DNA from: Rhodococcoides fascians A44A
Lineage (GTDB): Bacteria; Actinomycetota; Actinomycetes; Mycobacteriales; Mycobacteriaceae
Assembly: GCF_000760735.1 (NCBI RefSeq)
Contig: NZ_JMEX01000008.1
Span: 2,576,915 to 2,640,914 of the forward strand
Length of the DNA: 64,000 nucleotides
Reading direction: 5' to 3'
Position numbers and translations under genes: made by a program
Shown here: one piece after another, positions 1 to 8,138 of the stretch
How positions within the stretch are numbered: position 1 is the stretch's first letter
How the letters are laid out: every line of letters begins with the position of its first letter
Notes under the pieces: model-generated
What the model saw: the letters and a program-made list of their open reading frames with translations, nothing else
Databases searched by the model: none
Told to the model about the DNA's origin: nothing

Positions 1-448
1 CGAAGCCGAACCACACGATGAACAGAGGTGCCAGGGCGACTTTGGGAATCGTGTCGATCGTGACGAGGGCCGGATAGAGAAACGTCCGGATCGTCGGTGA
101 ATAGTGCAGCAGGCCGCCGCACACGATGCCGAGCAACGTGCCGCCGACGAATCCAGCCAGCGCCTCGCCGATCGTCACCCAGGCGTTCGTCGCGAAATAG
201 TCGAAGCGGGAGAACAGTTCGGCGAACGCCGCGACGGGTCCGACCAGAATGTATTCAGGAGGTCGGGTTATCGCCACTGCCAGTTCCCACAGGCCCAACA
301 GCCCGAGGATGCCGACGACGGCTTTGGTGCCGGTGACGAGCGAGTCGCGACGAGGCCACGGCCTGCGGGTCGGTACTCGAACCGGCGGTGCGGCAGGAGT
401 CGGAACGCCTGCGGGCGCTGCGCTTGTCTGTATTTCGGATGCTGTCAT
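1..448 (-). CDS. ABC transporter permease, SsuC/TauC type (C-terminus beyond window)
   Basis: Reading leftward from ATG at 446-448 gives an open frame of 149 codons that runs off the left edge. After a Pro/Ala-rich cytoplasmic N-terminus come a hydrophobic helix (GILGLLGLWELAVAI) and the start of a binding-protein-dependent permease core, including TIDTIPKVALAPLFIVWFG, which is typical of nitrate/sulfonate/taurine-type (NitT/TauT) permeases. A Shine-Dalgarno-like GAAGGA lies about 8 nt before the ATG. The protein would move a small substrate across the membrane together with an ATPase and a binding protein, presumably encoded further left. The substrate cannot be told. The TetR gene at 939 is divergent and may control it. 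Family call is strong; the length is incomplete. Confidence 0.85.
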   Translation of the reverse strand, partial: MTASEIQTSAAPAGVPTPAAPPVRVPTRRPWPRRDSLVTGTKAVVGILGLLGLWELAVAITRPPEYILVGPVAAFAELFSRFDYFATNAWVTIGEALAGFVGGTLLGIVCGGLLHYSPTIRTFLYPALVTIDTIPKVALAPLFIVWFGF

Positions 449-644
449 GGCCATTCATCCTTCGGTGAGGGATCGAATTCAGGGCTGGATCGTTGTGACC
501 GAACGACGACTGGGGTTGCCGACACGGTGCGGGCTCGACGAGGACTGGTGGGCGCAGGCATTCCGGCGTGCCTGCACCGCTCGGTGGTGCATCTGCTCCC
601 GATTGCGCGATCGGCAGCGACTACTTCGTCTGCATGAACAGGGT

Positions 645-660
645 TTCACTTTTTGGTGAA
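645..660. promoter_or_regulatory. Candidate operator TTCAC-N6-GTGAA between permease and TetR genes
   Basis: The 490-base gap between the permease start (448) and the TetR start (939) holds no convincing gene. The only clear structure seen is the dyad TTCAC tttttg GTGAA at 645-660. A perfect 5-bp dyad between divergent transporter and TetR genes is a plausible repressor site, but it lies about 200 bp from the permease start, so the assignment is tentative. Confidence 0.35.
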
Positions 661-938
661 CTAGGCGAACCGTACAACGTGATCGTCGACACGTCCATAG
701 ATCGCCAGCAGACAACGTCCACGCGCTGACCGGTGGAGACAGCTGTTCGTGCCGCTCTACCGGCGTCGATGCCCCAGTTGAATCGACGGATGCCAAAAAG
801 AATGGGCGTGTACCGGCCTTCCGGCCCCGCGATCGACGTCTTCGTCCACCGGATCGGCCTGTGCCGTGGTTCACTGTCTGGTGTAAGTCGCCGAACAGGC
901 GTAGGGAACGAGTGGAGACAGCCAGGGGGTTCGACACG

Positions 939-1586
939 ATGTCGACAGCGTCCGAGGTTCAGGGCCGCCGAGGTGCACGCGGCGGGGATGTTCGGGGCAA
1001 CATCTTGACGGAGGCCATGGCGGAGTTCGCGGCCAAGGGCTTCACCGGCGCCCGAATGGACGACATCGCGCTGCGAACGAAGACGACGAAGAAGATGATC
1101 TACTACTACTTCGGCGACAAGAAAGGTCTCTACCGATCGGTGCTCGAGAGCGCGATCGTCAACATTCGCGCCGAGGAGCAGCGGGTTCACGTCGACGAAC
1201 TCGATCCCGTGGACGCACTCCGGCGCGTCGTCGAGCTGACCTTCGACTACCACGAGCGGAACCCCGACTTCGTCCGTCTGATGGCGAGCGAGAACACGCT
1301 CAAAGCCTTCTACCTGGGACAATCTGGGGAGCGCAGCGAACTCGCCGGCCCGGCACTGGATCTACTGTCCGACATCCTCCACCGCGGCCGTGAAGCAAAA
1401 GTCTTCAAGGACGGTATCGACGCCGTCGACCTCCACTTCACCATCACCAGCTTCAGCTTCTTCCGCGTCTCCAACCAGTACACCTTCGACTGGCTGTTCC
1501 AGTTCGACCCCGTCGCGCCCGAGAACCGGGAGCGTCTTCGAAAAATGCTCACCGACATGGTCATCGGATACGTGACGGTCGGCTGA
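939..1586 (+). CDS. TetR/AcrR family transcriptional regulator
   Basis: 215-residue protein with an N-terminal TetR helix-turn-helix (AEFAAKGFTGARMDDIALRT then KKMIYYYFGDKKGLYRSVLE, residues about 20-70) and a C-terminal ligand/dimer domain with conserved-looking aromatic segments (SFSFFRVSNQYTFDWLF). I place the start at ATG 939 because a GGGGG tract lies about 10 nt upstream and the DNA-binding domain begins soon after. The reading frame stays open upstream to 861, but that extension looks non-coding. It is divergent from the ABC permease and probably controls it. The next gene is convergent and separated by a strong inverted repeat. Ligand unknown. Confidence 0.85.
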   Translation: MSTASEVQGRRGARGGDVRGNILTEAMAEFAAKGFTGARMDDIALRTKTTKKMIYYYFGDKKGLYRSVLESAIVNIRAEEQRVHVDELDPVDALRRVVELTFDYHERNPDFVRLMASENTLKAFYLGQSGERSELAGPALDLLSDILHRGREAKVFKDGIDAVDLHFTITSFSFFRVSNQYTFDWLFQFDPVAPENRERLRKMLTDMVIGYVTVG

Positions 1587-1612
1587 CGCTGCACAGAGTG
1601 TGGTCGGAAGAC

Positions 1613-1679
1613 ACGAATTGCCCGATACTTCGTCGATTCGGCGCTATTCCGCGAATTCGTGAAGTATCGGGCAATTCGT
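1613..1679. repeat. 19-bp perfect inverted repeat between convergent genes
   Basis: ACGAATTGCCCGATACTTC at 1613-1631 is exactly reverse-complemented at 1661-1679, with a 29-nt loop that can itself form an imperfect ATTCG/CGAAT hairpin. It sits 26 bp after the TetR stop and about 73 bp from the end of the convergent lipoprotein gene. It could be a bidirectional terminator or a dispersed palindromic element. There is no clear T-tract. Confidence 0.8.
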
Positions 1680-1751
1680 AGCACTGCGGTCGACGCACGA
1701 TCACTCATGGACGACGCGCGGTTGTGCGACAGGGCCGCCAGCGGCGAATGG

Positions 1752-2357
1752 TCAGTACCAGTTCGCTGTTTCCCTCGACAGTTCGAATCCGTGTCCGTTT
1801 GCGGTGCTGCACATCATTGCGGTGCGCCTGGATGTACATGTGTATCCGTCGAAGGTGACGGACTGGTCGTACTCGAGTACTACTGGGAACTCCGAGGCGA
1901 ATACTCCTTGGTTGAAGCAGGTCGGTTCCACTCGGTCCGGGTGCAGGAAGAACCCTTTGGACAGTTCATCGACGGTGAAGGTGGGGTTGGTGCAGGCCGC
2001 GCCCCGCGGCACTGGCGCGTCGCGCGATTGGCAGCCGGATCCGTAGGTGTCGGAGGAGATTCGGCAGGAGATGTTCTTGGTGGGCGACGTCCACGCGATG
2101 CCGTTGCCGTCGGCGGCCAGGGTTGCCGGATCGACCTGCTCGACCTGCTCGGTCGGTGCGGTCGGTGCGGTCGGTGCGGCCGGTGCGGCCGGGGTTCGAG
2201 AAGTGCTCGTCGCCCCGGGGCTCGGGGCGGCAACGTCGTCGGAACTCGCGCATCCACTGAATGCGACTACCGAGAGCGCGATGATCGCGCACGCAGCTGC
2301 AGTGCGAACAGGAGCATCCGGTTCGGCGGCGTCACGCGACCGGAAGAACCGCGTCAT
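1752..2357 (-). CDS. Secreted lipoprotein, DUF6636-like
   Basis: 201 residues: basic N-terminus, a hydrophobic segment ending in the lipobox FSGC, a low-complexity Pro/Ala/Thr linker made of repeated units (EQV and TAP), then a globular domain with several Cys (ISCRISSDTYGSGC, AACTNP, YTCTS, MMCSTANGHGFELSR). The cysteine spacing and the closing GHGF-LSR motif match actinobacterial exported proteins annotated as DUF6636, whose function is unknown. The start is ATG 2357, whose A is also the last base of the upstream gene's TGA, so the two are translationally coupled. Likely anchored on the outer face of the cell membrane. Confidence 0.75.
   Translation of the reverse strand: MTRFFRSRDAAEPDAPVRTAAACAIIALSVVAFSGCASSDDVAAPSPGATSTSRTPAAPAAPTAPTAPTEQVEQVDPATLAADGNGIAWTSPTKNISCRISSDTYGSGCQSRDAPVPRGAACTNPTFTVDELSKGFFLHPDRVEPTCFNQGVFASEFPVVLEYDQSVTFDGYTCTSRRTAMMCSTANGHGFELSRETANWY
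2132..2187. repeat. 9-bp tandem repeats in the lipoprotein linker
   Basis: CGACCTGCT occurs twice head to tail (2132-2149), followed by GTCGGTGCG three times (2152-2178) and a variant GCCGGTGCG. In the lipoprotein, on the minus strand, these encode the EQV-EQV and TAP/AAP linker. Confidence 0.85.
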
Positions 2358-2911
2358 CAGACGCCGAGCACGGTGACGGCCGGGGTGAGATAACCGAAGT
2401 ATTCGGGGGCGAGCGGGATCAGTCCGGTCCACCCCGGGACGCGACCGTAGACCACGAGCAGGACCGGTCCGGCGCCGGTCGGTAGCACCGCCGTGCGATC
2501 GATGGCCGGGTAGATGCCGTCGAGGGTGCCCGGTACCGCGTTCGGGAGGCCGGTCAGACCGGATCGGCCTGTGCTCAGGTTGACCCAGCCCACGCGCAGG
2601 TCCGACGGTTGGTAGTCGAGCCAGCGTTGTACCACGGTGATGTGGCGAGCGGGGTGGTCGATGATCGCGTCCACTTTCGCACCGGGGAAGCCGCCTGTCC
2701 GATTCGCGAGGTTGACGGTGTCGACCCCGTTCGCGATAGGCGTGGCGACGGCGGCAAGTCCGGCGACGTCGGCCGGTACACCCACGGCCTGCAGGGCGGC
2801 AACGGGGTCGACGGGTGGACTCGCATGAGCTGTGCCCCCGGCGCCGAGCGTCAGCGCGACGGTGGCGGCGAACCCTACGACGAGAGAGGTCAGTGTGGTT
2901 CCACGTTTCAT
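2357..2911 (-). CDS. Secreted protein of unknown function
   Basis: 184 residues with a classic Sec signal peptide (MKRGTTLTSLVVGFAATVALTLG, cleavage likely after AHA, about residue 30). The mature part is small, has no Cys, no obvious catalytic motif and no membrane segment, and is rich in Val, Gly, Pro and Leu. I do not recognise the family. It is first in a two-gene operon: its TGA overlaps the ATG of the lipoprotein gene, so the two exported proteins are probably made in fixed ratio and may act together at the cell surface. It diverges from the NRPS gene. Its 209-bp upstream gap holds a GTTAC-N5-GTAAC dyad at 2992-3006. Confidence 0.7.
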   Translation of the reverse strand: MKRGTTLTSLVVGFAATVALTLGAGGTAHASPPVDPVAALQAVGVPADVAGLAAVATPIANGVDTVNLANRTGGFPGAKVDAIIDHPARHITVVQRWLDYQPSDLRVGWVNLSTGRSGLTGLPNAVPGTLDGIYPAIDRTAVLPTGAGPVLLVVYGRVPGWTGLIPLAPEYFGYLTPAVTVLGV

Positions 2912-3078
2912 GTCGGGCTCCCCGTCTTCTACGAGCGATGTGTGCTCACCGTAGGTGCCGCGGATGCAGAAGTGGCGATTCTCGCCAAGTTGTTACCCGA
3001 CGTAACCACATTGTGTTCTGCGAACTCGTTGCTGCCGACAAGCGTCGATGCACAGTCGGGGATCGGTCGGTAGTCTTG

Positions 3079-3097
3079 TACTACTGAGGCTGTAGTA
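3079..3097. promoter_or_regulatory. Candidate operator TACTAC-N7-GTAGTA upstream of NRPS
   Basis: TACTAC tgaggct GTAGTA lies 41 bp before the NRPS ATG. The same arms with the same 7-bp spacing recur at 7549-7567, in front of the next gene. Two copies at promoter-like positions suggest a shared repressor or activator. Confidence 0.55.
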
Positions 3098-3138
3098 GTT
3101 GGGTTCGGTAATGGGGTCGAGTGGTCACTGGGGGATCC

Positions 3139-6100
3139 ATGAAGCATGATGCACTGCCGTTGAGCACGCCGCAGGTCGATATCTGGTACGCGCAGCACAT
3201 GGTGCCGGACATCCCCTTCGCCATTGCCTACTACGTCGAACTGAACGGAAACATCGACGTCGAGGCGTTGCTGGACAGCGGTGTACGTGCCCACGTGGAA
3301 TACGGATCGGTGTCCATGCGCGTTCGCGACGACGGGCGGCGTCCGGTCCAGACGTTCACCACCGACGTGCGCGACGCAACCGCGGTGGTCGATTTACGCG
3401 GCGTCGACTCGGCCAGGGACACCGCTCTGCGCTGGATGGACCAGGACTGCCGAACCCGCTTTCCGCTGGACGGATGTCTGGTTCGACTGCGGTTGTTCCG
3501 TCTCGCCGACGACCATGTCCTCTGGTACACCCGCGCGCACCACATCGCGCTCGACGGATACGCATCGGTGCGAGTACTGGAGCGGGCCGCATCGATCTAC
3601 GATGCCGTTGTCTCGGGCAAGGAACCGCCGGCGGCAGATGTCTCGACCCCCGAAGCGGTGGTGGACGAGGACCGCAAATACCAGGCTTCGGCTCGCGCGA
3701 CACGCGACCGGGAGTACTGGCGCGCATCGGCAGTGGAAAACGCTCGCTCTGCCGGAGTGACTCTGGGAAGTGTCGCTGCGCCGCAGGCGATGTCGACGAC
3801 GATCGTCGGAGCAGGCGCGTCGCCGGATCTCGAGAACCTTGCCGGTTCGCCGACAGCGGGGCACGCGACGTCGAGCATCGTCATCGCGGCCTTTGCGGCG
3901 TTTCTCGCGCGTATGACGGACTCGGCGGACGTGCGGCTGTCCCTCCCGGTATCGGCGCGATCGACGGCAGTGCTTCGCAGGGCCGGGTTCACGACGTCGA
4001 ATGTGGTGCCGCTGGAGTTGGTGGGCATCGGGCGCACGACAGTCGGTGGCGCGGTGAAGATGACCGAGACCGCGCTCGGGTCCGTGCTGCGCCACCAACG
4101 GCGGCGGCCCGATGCGGGGCCCAGCGCTCTCGGTGACCTACGTTTTCCTGCAGTGTCTTTCGGCCCGGCGGTCAACGTCATGATGTTCTCCAACAGCATC
4201 GCAGTAGGGGGCATCGACGGACAGGTGCACATCCTCACCACCGGTCCCGTGGTGGACCTCGCGGTGGACATCTACCCCGATCGGGGCGACCGGGGGCCGC
4301 GGATCGACTTCGAGGGCAACCCGTCCGTGTACCCGCGTCGCGATCTGGCTCGACATCACAGGCGGTTCCTGCACTTTCTCGATCTCTTCACGGCCCCGAA
4401 CGTCACCGACACCGCCGTCGGGGACCTCGATCTGTTCCTCCCCGACGAATCGTCCACGGCCGCAGCGTCCGTCGGCGCCACCGTGGATGCGAACACAACC
4501 CTGATCGATGTATTCGACGAGGCCGTCCGTCTCGTGGGAAACGGAATCGCCGTCGACGACGGTGCGACGGTACTGACGTACTGGGATCTGAACGAGCGTG
4601 TCGACCGTCTGGCGCGTGTGCTGAGGCACCGAGGAATCGAAGCGGAAGACACTGTCGCAGTGTGCATGAGCCGCACCGTGGATTCGGTGATCGCGTTCTG
4701 GGCCGTCGCCCGTGCGGGTGCGGTGTTCGTCCCGATCGACCCGAGACTGCCCGACGACCGGATCGAGTTCGTTCTCCGAGACAGTCACGCCGTGATCGGC
4801 CTCGCAGCGAGGTCCGAGGCACCCGCGGCGGCAAGCGGACTCGAGTGGGTACTCGTCGACGACGCCGTCGAACAGGCATCGCTGCACGACGACCAGGTGT
4901 CGAGCAGAGCTCGCCCTGGCAATGCCGCGTACGTCATCTACACGTCCGGTTCGACCGGCACGCCGAAGGGGGTGGTGGTCACACACGAGGGTGTAGCGGG
5001 ACTGGTACAGCAGATTCGGTCCAGCTACGCGCTCGACCCGACGTCGCGAGTGTGCCACCTGGCATCGCTCGGATTCGACACCTCGGTGGTCGAACAACTT
5101 GCCGCCGCGGTGGCGGGAGCGTGCCTGGTGGTCGCGCCGTCCGATGTCTACGCAGGTGACGAGCTGACGAACCTGCTCGCCGACCGACGAGTCACCCATC
5201 TGTTCATCACACCGTCCGCATTGGCGACGCTGGATGCTTCGGCGCTCGACGACGTCGGGACGATCGTCATCGGCGGCGAGTCGTCATCGACCGACATCGT
5301 CGACGCCTGGGCGCCGGGCCGGCGGTTGCTCAACGCCTACGGACCCACCGAGACCACCTGTAGCGTCACGATGACCGGTCCGCTGAGCGCCGCAGCCGCA
5401 GCCGACGCCGGAATCGGAACTGCCATGGTGGGCGCCGTCCTTCACCTGCTCGACAGGAACATGAGGCCCGTGCCGCCCGGGGCGATCGGGGAGATCTACA
5501 TCGCGACAGCCGGTGTGGCGCGCGCTTACGCCGATCGCGCCGCAGCCACCGCATCGAGGTTCGTGGCGTATCCCTTCGGCGGCACCGGAGTTCGAATGTT
5601 CCGCAGCGGGGACATGGCGCGGTTGGCCGCACACGGTTCGCTCGTCTTCGTCGGCAGAATCGACGACCAGGTGAAGATCCGTGGCAACCGCGTCGAACTC
5701 GGTGAGGTCGACGCGGCACTCCGCCGATACCCGAACGTCGTCTCCGCGGCGTCCGCACTGCGCCGAGGAGGGCGTGGTGAATCGCGGATCGACGGATACG
5801 TCGTGTATGACGGGGTCGGATCAGTCGATTCACAGGACATCAGACGGTTCGTCGCGAAGATTCTGCCTGCCCACGCGGTCCCGGCCACCGTTACCGCCGT
5901 CGAATCGATACCTCTCACGGTCAACCGGAAGCTCGACAGAGCCGCGCTGCCGGAGCCCGTTGCCGACACGGCATCCGGTTCGATCGAGGAGCCGGCAGAG
6001 CCGTTGGAAGTGGTTGTTGCGCAGATATTCACGACTGTGCTCCAGGTGGAACGGGTCGATGTCACGGCGTCGTTCTTCGACCTGGGTGGTGACTCGTTGG

Positions 6101-7548
6101 CGGCAACCGGAGTGGTGGCGCGCCTGCGGGCGGAACTGGGTGTCGACGTCGGTGTTCGGGATCTCGTCGGTGCTCGGACCGTGCGGGCACTCGCCGCGAT
6201 CATCGCTACGCGGACTCGGGATCGGTCTTCCATGGACCGTGCCATTTCCGGAGGGTCGAACGGCGTTGCGGTCGTTCCCTTGTCCACGAGCCAAGTCGAC
6301 ATCGATCGCGACTGTCGGCTGCCGCTCTACAATCTGCCGTTCACGGTCGACATCACTGGCCCGTTCGATGTGTCGGCCGCCGAGGCGGCGTTCGTCGACG
6401 TGCTCGTTCGGCACCGGACGTTGCGCACTGTGCACCCGGATTCGCCGTGGGGTCCGCGTCAGATCGTCGTCGACGACATGGCGCGGTTGCAGTCCGTCCT
6501 CGGCCGTGCATCGTTCGACGCGCACGCTCTCGCCGGCGTCCTCGAAGCACCGTTCGACGTACGATTCGAAATGCCCATTCGGGCAACGCTGTTCGACACA
6601 GCGCCCGGCGCCCAAGTGCTCGCGTGTGCGGTGCACCACATCGCTGCGGATGGATGGTCGCTCGGTGTGCTCGCCCACGACTTCTCGGTGGCGTATCGCG
6701 CCAGAGCATCGGGCGACGCACCGGCATGGACTGATCTGCCTTTGCAGTACGCCGATCACAGCGTCTGGGATTCGCAGCGATCCCATGCGTCGGCTCTGGA
6801 CTTCTGGCGCCGCGAGCTGAGTGGCCTTCCCTTCGACACCGAGATCGACACCGACCGCGCCAGGCCGCAGGAGTGGGATTTCACGGGCGGCAGAATCGAA
6901 TTCGATCTCGTTGGAGGTGATGTCGAGGACGTGAATCTGCTGGCGCGACGGTGCGATGCCGGCAGATTCACCGTGCTTCGAGCAGCACTCGTCGTTCTCG
7001 TCTCCACGATGACAGGGCGGACCGACATTGCGATCGGTACACCGATCGCCGGACGAGACGACCCTAGGTACGACCCTCTGGTCGGCATGTTCGTCAACAC
7101 TCTCGCGATCAGAACCGACATCACGCACACGACGACGTTCGCGGACGTCGTCGCCGCTGCGCACGTCAGTGAGACACGTGCCCTCGACCATTCGAGCGTT
7201 CCGTTCGATCGCGTCGCCGCGGAACTGGATCCCGGAACCCACCCGGCGCGTCATCCGCTGTTTCAGATTGCGCTCTCCTTGGACGTCTTCACGGCGTCGC
7301 ATGTCGACGTCGGAGGCACGCGTTTCGACGTGACTCCGCGCCCGCTCGAATTCGCGAAATGCGATCTGCACATGCATGTCGTCGAGCGTCGTGACAAGGC
7401 GGGCGAGGTATCGGGCCTGTCGTTCGCACTCGTCTATCCCACAGTGCTGTTCGATCACGGCACGGTTCGGTCGATCGGTGAGCGCTATGTGGAGATCCTG
7501 CGGCGCATGATCCAGAACCCGTCCGATACGTGGACCACAGCATCGTAA
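3139..7548 (+). CDS. Non-ribosomal peptide synthetase, C-A-PCP-C
   Basis: 1469 residues from ATG 3139 (GGGGGA just upstream; an in-frame GTG at 3121 is an alternative). Domains: condensation (HHIALDG at 134-140); adenylation with YTSGSTGTPKG from 601, FDTSVVEQL 646-654, NAYGPTE from 732 and FRSGD near 821; carrier domain with the phosphopantetheine Ser986 in GGDSL; second condensation domain (HHIAADG 1166-1172) ending near the C-terminus. There is no second adenylation domain, thioesterase or reductase, so the product must be passed on or released elsewhere. The second C domain seems to lack its normal first motif (it reads STSQVDIDRDCRLPLYN). By hand alignment the specificity residues read roughly D-T-V-I-V-G-A-C-S-K, which I cannot assign to a substrate. 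No MbtH-like or phosphopantetheinyl transferase gene is nearby. Confidence 0.93.
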   Translation: MKHDALPLSTPQVDIWYAQHMVPDIPFAIAYYVELNGNIDVEALLDSGVRAHVEYGSVSMRVRDDGRRPVQTFTTDVRDATAVVDLRGVDSARDTALRWMDQDCRTRFPLDGCLVRLRLFRLADDHVLWYTRAHHIALDGYASVRVLERAASIYDAVVSGKEPPAADVSTPEAVVDEDRKYQASARATRDREYWRASAVENARSAGVTLGSVAAPQAMSTTIVGAGASPDLENLAGSPTAGHATSSIVIAAFAAFLARMTDSADVRLSLPVSARSTAVLRRAGFTTSNVVPLELVGIGRTTVGGAVKMTETALGSVLRHQRRRPDAGPSALGDLRFPAVSFGPAVNVMMFSNSIAVGGIDGQVHILTTGPVVDLAVDIYPDRGDRGPRIDFEGNPSVYPRRDLARHHRRFLHFLDLFTAPNVTDTAVGDLDLFLPDESSTAAASVGATVDANTTLIDVFDEAVRLVGNGIAVDDGATVLTYWDLNERVDRLARVLRHRGIEAEDTVAVCMSRTVDSVIAFWAVARAGAVFVPIDPRLPDDRIEFVLRDSHAVIGLAARSEAPAAASGLEWVLVDDAVEQASLHDDQVSSRARPGNAAYVIYTSGSTGTPKGVVVTHEGVAGLVQQIRSSYALDPTSRVCHLASLGFDTSVVEQLAAAVAGACLVVAPSDVYAGDELTNLLADRRVTHLFITPSALATLDASALDDVGTIVIGGESSSTDIVDAWAPGRRLLNAYGPTETTCSVTMTGPLSAAAAADAGIGTAMVGAVLHLLDRNMRPVPPGAIGEIYIATAGVARAYADRAAATASRFVAYPFGGTGVRMFRSGDMARLAAHGSLVFVGRIDDQVKIRGNRVELGEVDAALRRYPNVVSAASALRRGGRGESRIDGYVVYDGVGSVDSQDIRRFVAKILPAHAVPATVTAVESIPLTVNRKLDRAALPEPVADTASGSIEEPAEPLEVVVAQIFTTVLQVERVDVTASFFDLGGDSLAATGVVARLRAELGVDVGVRDLVGARTVRALAAIIATRTRDRSSMDRAISGGSNGVAVVPLSTSQVDIDRDCRLPLYNLPFTVDITGPFDVSAAEAAFVDVLVRHRTLRTVHPDSPWGPRQIVVDDMARLQSVLGRASFDAHALAGVLEAPFDVRFEMPIRATLFDTAPGAQVLACAVHHIAADGWSLGVLAHDFSVAYRARASGDAPAWTDLPLQYADHSVWDSQRSHASALDFWRRELSGLPFDTEIDTDRARPQEWDFTGGRIEFDLVGGDVEDVNLLARRCDAGRFTVLRAALVVLVSTMTGRTDIAIGTPIAGRDDPRYDPLVGMFVNTLAIRTDITHTTTFADVVAAAHVSETRALDHSSVPFDRVAAELDPGTHPARHPLFQIALSLDVFTASHVDVGGTRFDVTPRPLEFAKCDLHMHVVERRDKAGEVSGLSFALVYPTVLFDHGTVRSIGERYVEILRRMIQNPSDTWTTAS

Positions 7549-7575
7549 TACTACAAAGCCTGTAGTATTACGATG
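7541..7575. promoter_or_regulatory. 15-bp perfect dyad spanning NRPS stop and DUF2231 promoter region
   Basis: CATCGTAATACTACA (7541-7555) is perfectly mirrored at 7561-7575 with a 5-nt loop. The NRPS TAA stop lies in the left arm. Inside it is TACTAC aaagcct GTAGTA (7549-7567), the same core as at 3079. The core ends 31 bp before the DUF2231 start. It may be both an operator for the downstream gene and a terminator-like hairpin; the shared core favours an operator. Confidence 0.6.
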
Positions 7576-7598
7576 GTCCGAACCCGAGGAGACTTGAA

Positions 7599-8090
7599 GT
7601 GTCGACTATCGATGGCTTGCCCGTTCACGTTCTGTTGGTCCACTTCGTCGTAGTGCTCGCCCCGCTCGAAGCCGTGTTGGCCGTGGGGGCAAGTATCTGG
7701 CCTGCGATGCGTCGCAGGCTCGTATGGCTCATCGCAGTGCTTGCGCTCGTGACGCTCGTGCTGACCCCGCTGACGACGGATGCCGGTGAATGGCTGGAGA
7801 AGCGCGTTCCCGAGTCCACGGTCGTCGAGACCCATGCCGAGTTGGGTGACACGATGCTCTACTTCGCTCTAGCAGCGGTTGTCGTGGCTGCATTGCTCGT
7901 CGTCCGCCATCGTCGCGATCTACGTGGGATTCGTCCGGTGAAGTGGCAGTCGATCGCCGTCGTCCTGATCGCCGTCGTGGTGGGAGCAGCGACGATCGTG
8001 CAGGTCTATCGGATCGGCGAATCCGGTGCCCGTGCGGCGTGGGAAGACGCTTTCACCTCGGCGCCGGCGCAGGATGGTCCAGTCCGCTGA
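7599..8090 (+). CDS. DUF2231 family membrane protein
   Basis: 163 residues starting at GTG 7599 (GAGGAG 8 nt upstream). It opens with GLPVHVLLVHFVVVLAPLEA, the His-containing first helix typical of DUF2231 proteins, and has four predicted membrane helices with a short soluble loop (EWLEKRVPESTVVETHAELGD) between the second and third. Molecular function of the family is not established. It directly follows the NRPS gene, but the large dyad between them suggests its own promoter under the same regulator. 48 bp downstream begins the VIT transporter gene on the same strand. Confidence 0.8.
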   Translation: MSTIDGLPVHVLLVHFVVVLAPLEAVLAVGASIWPAMRRRLVWLIAVLALVTLVLTPLTTDAGEWLEKRVPESTVVETHAELGDTMLYFALAAVVVAALLVVRHRRDLRGIRPVKWQSIAVVLIAVVVGAATIVQVYRIGESGARAAWEDAFTSAPAQDGPVR

Positions 8091-8138
8091 CGGGTGATCC
8101 CCACCGGTCCTCGGACAGTCGGTTCACAGGAGGTGAGC

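Noticed and set aside
449-938. Small open frames between the ABC permease and TetR genes
   Set aside because: They are short, Arg-rich, overlap each other on both strands, and have no ribosome site or family resemblance.
5830-7458. Minus-strand open frame of 542 codons inside the NRPS
   Set aside because: Opposite the carrier and second condensation domains; no domain similarity seen.
7541-7575. Palindrome at the NRPS end as a simple rho-independent terminator
   Set aside because: It contains the stop codon inside the stem, lacks a T-tract, and its core is repeated upstream of the NRPS, so an operator role explains more. A terminator effect is not excluded.
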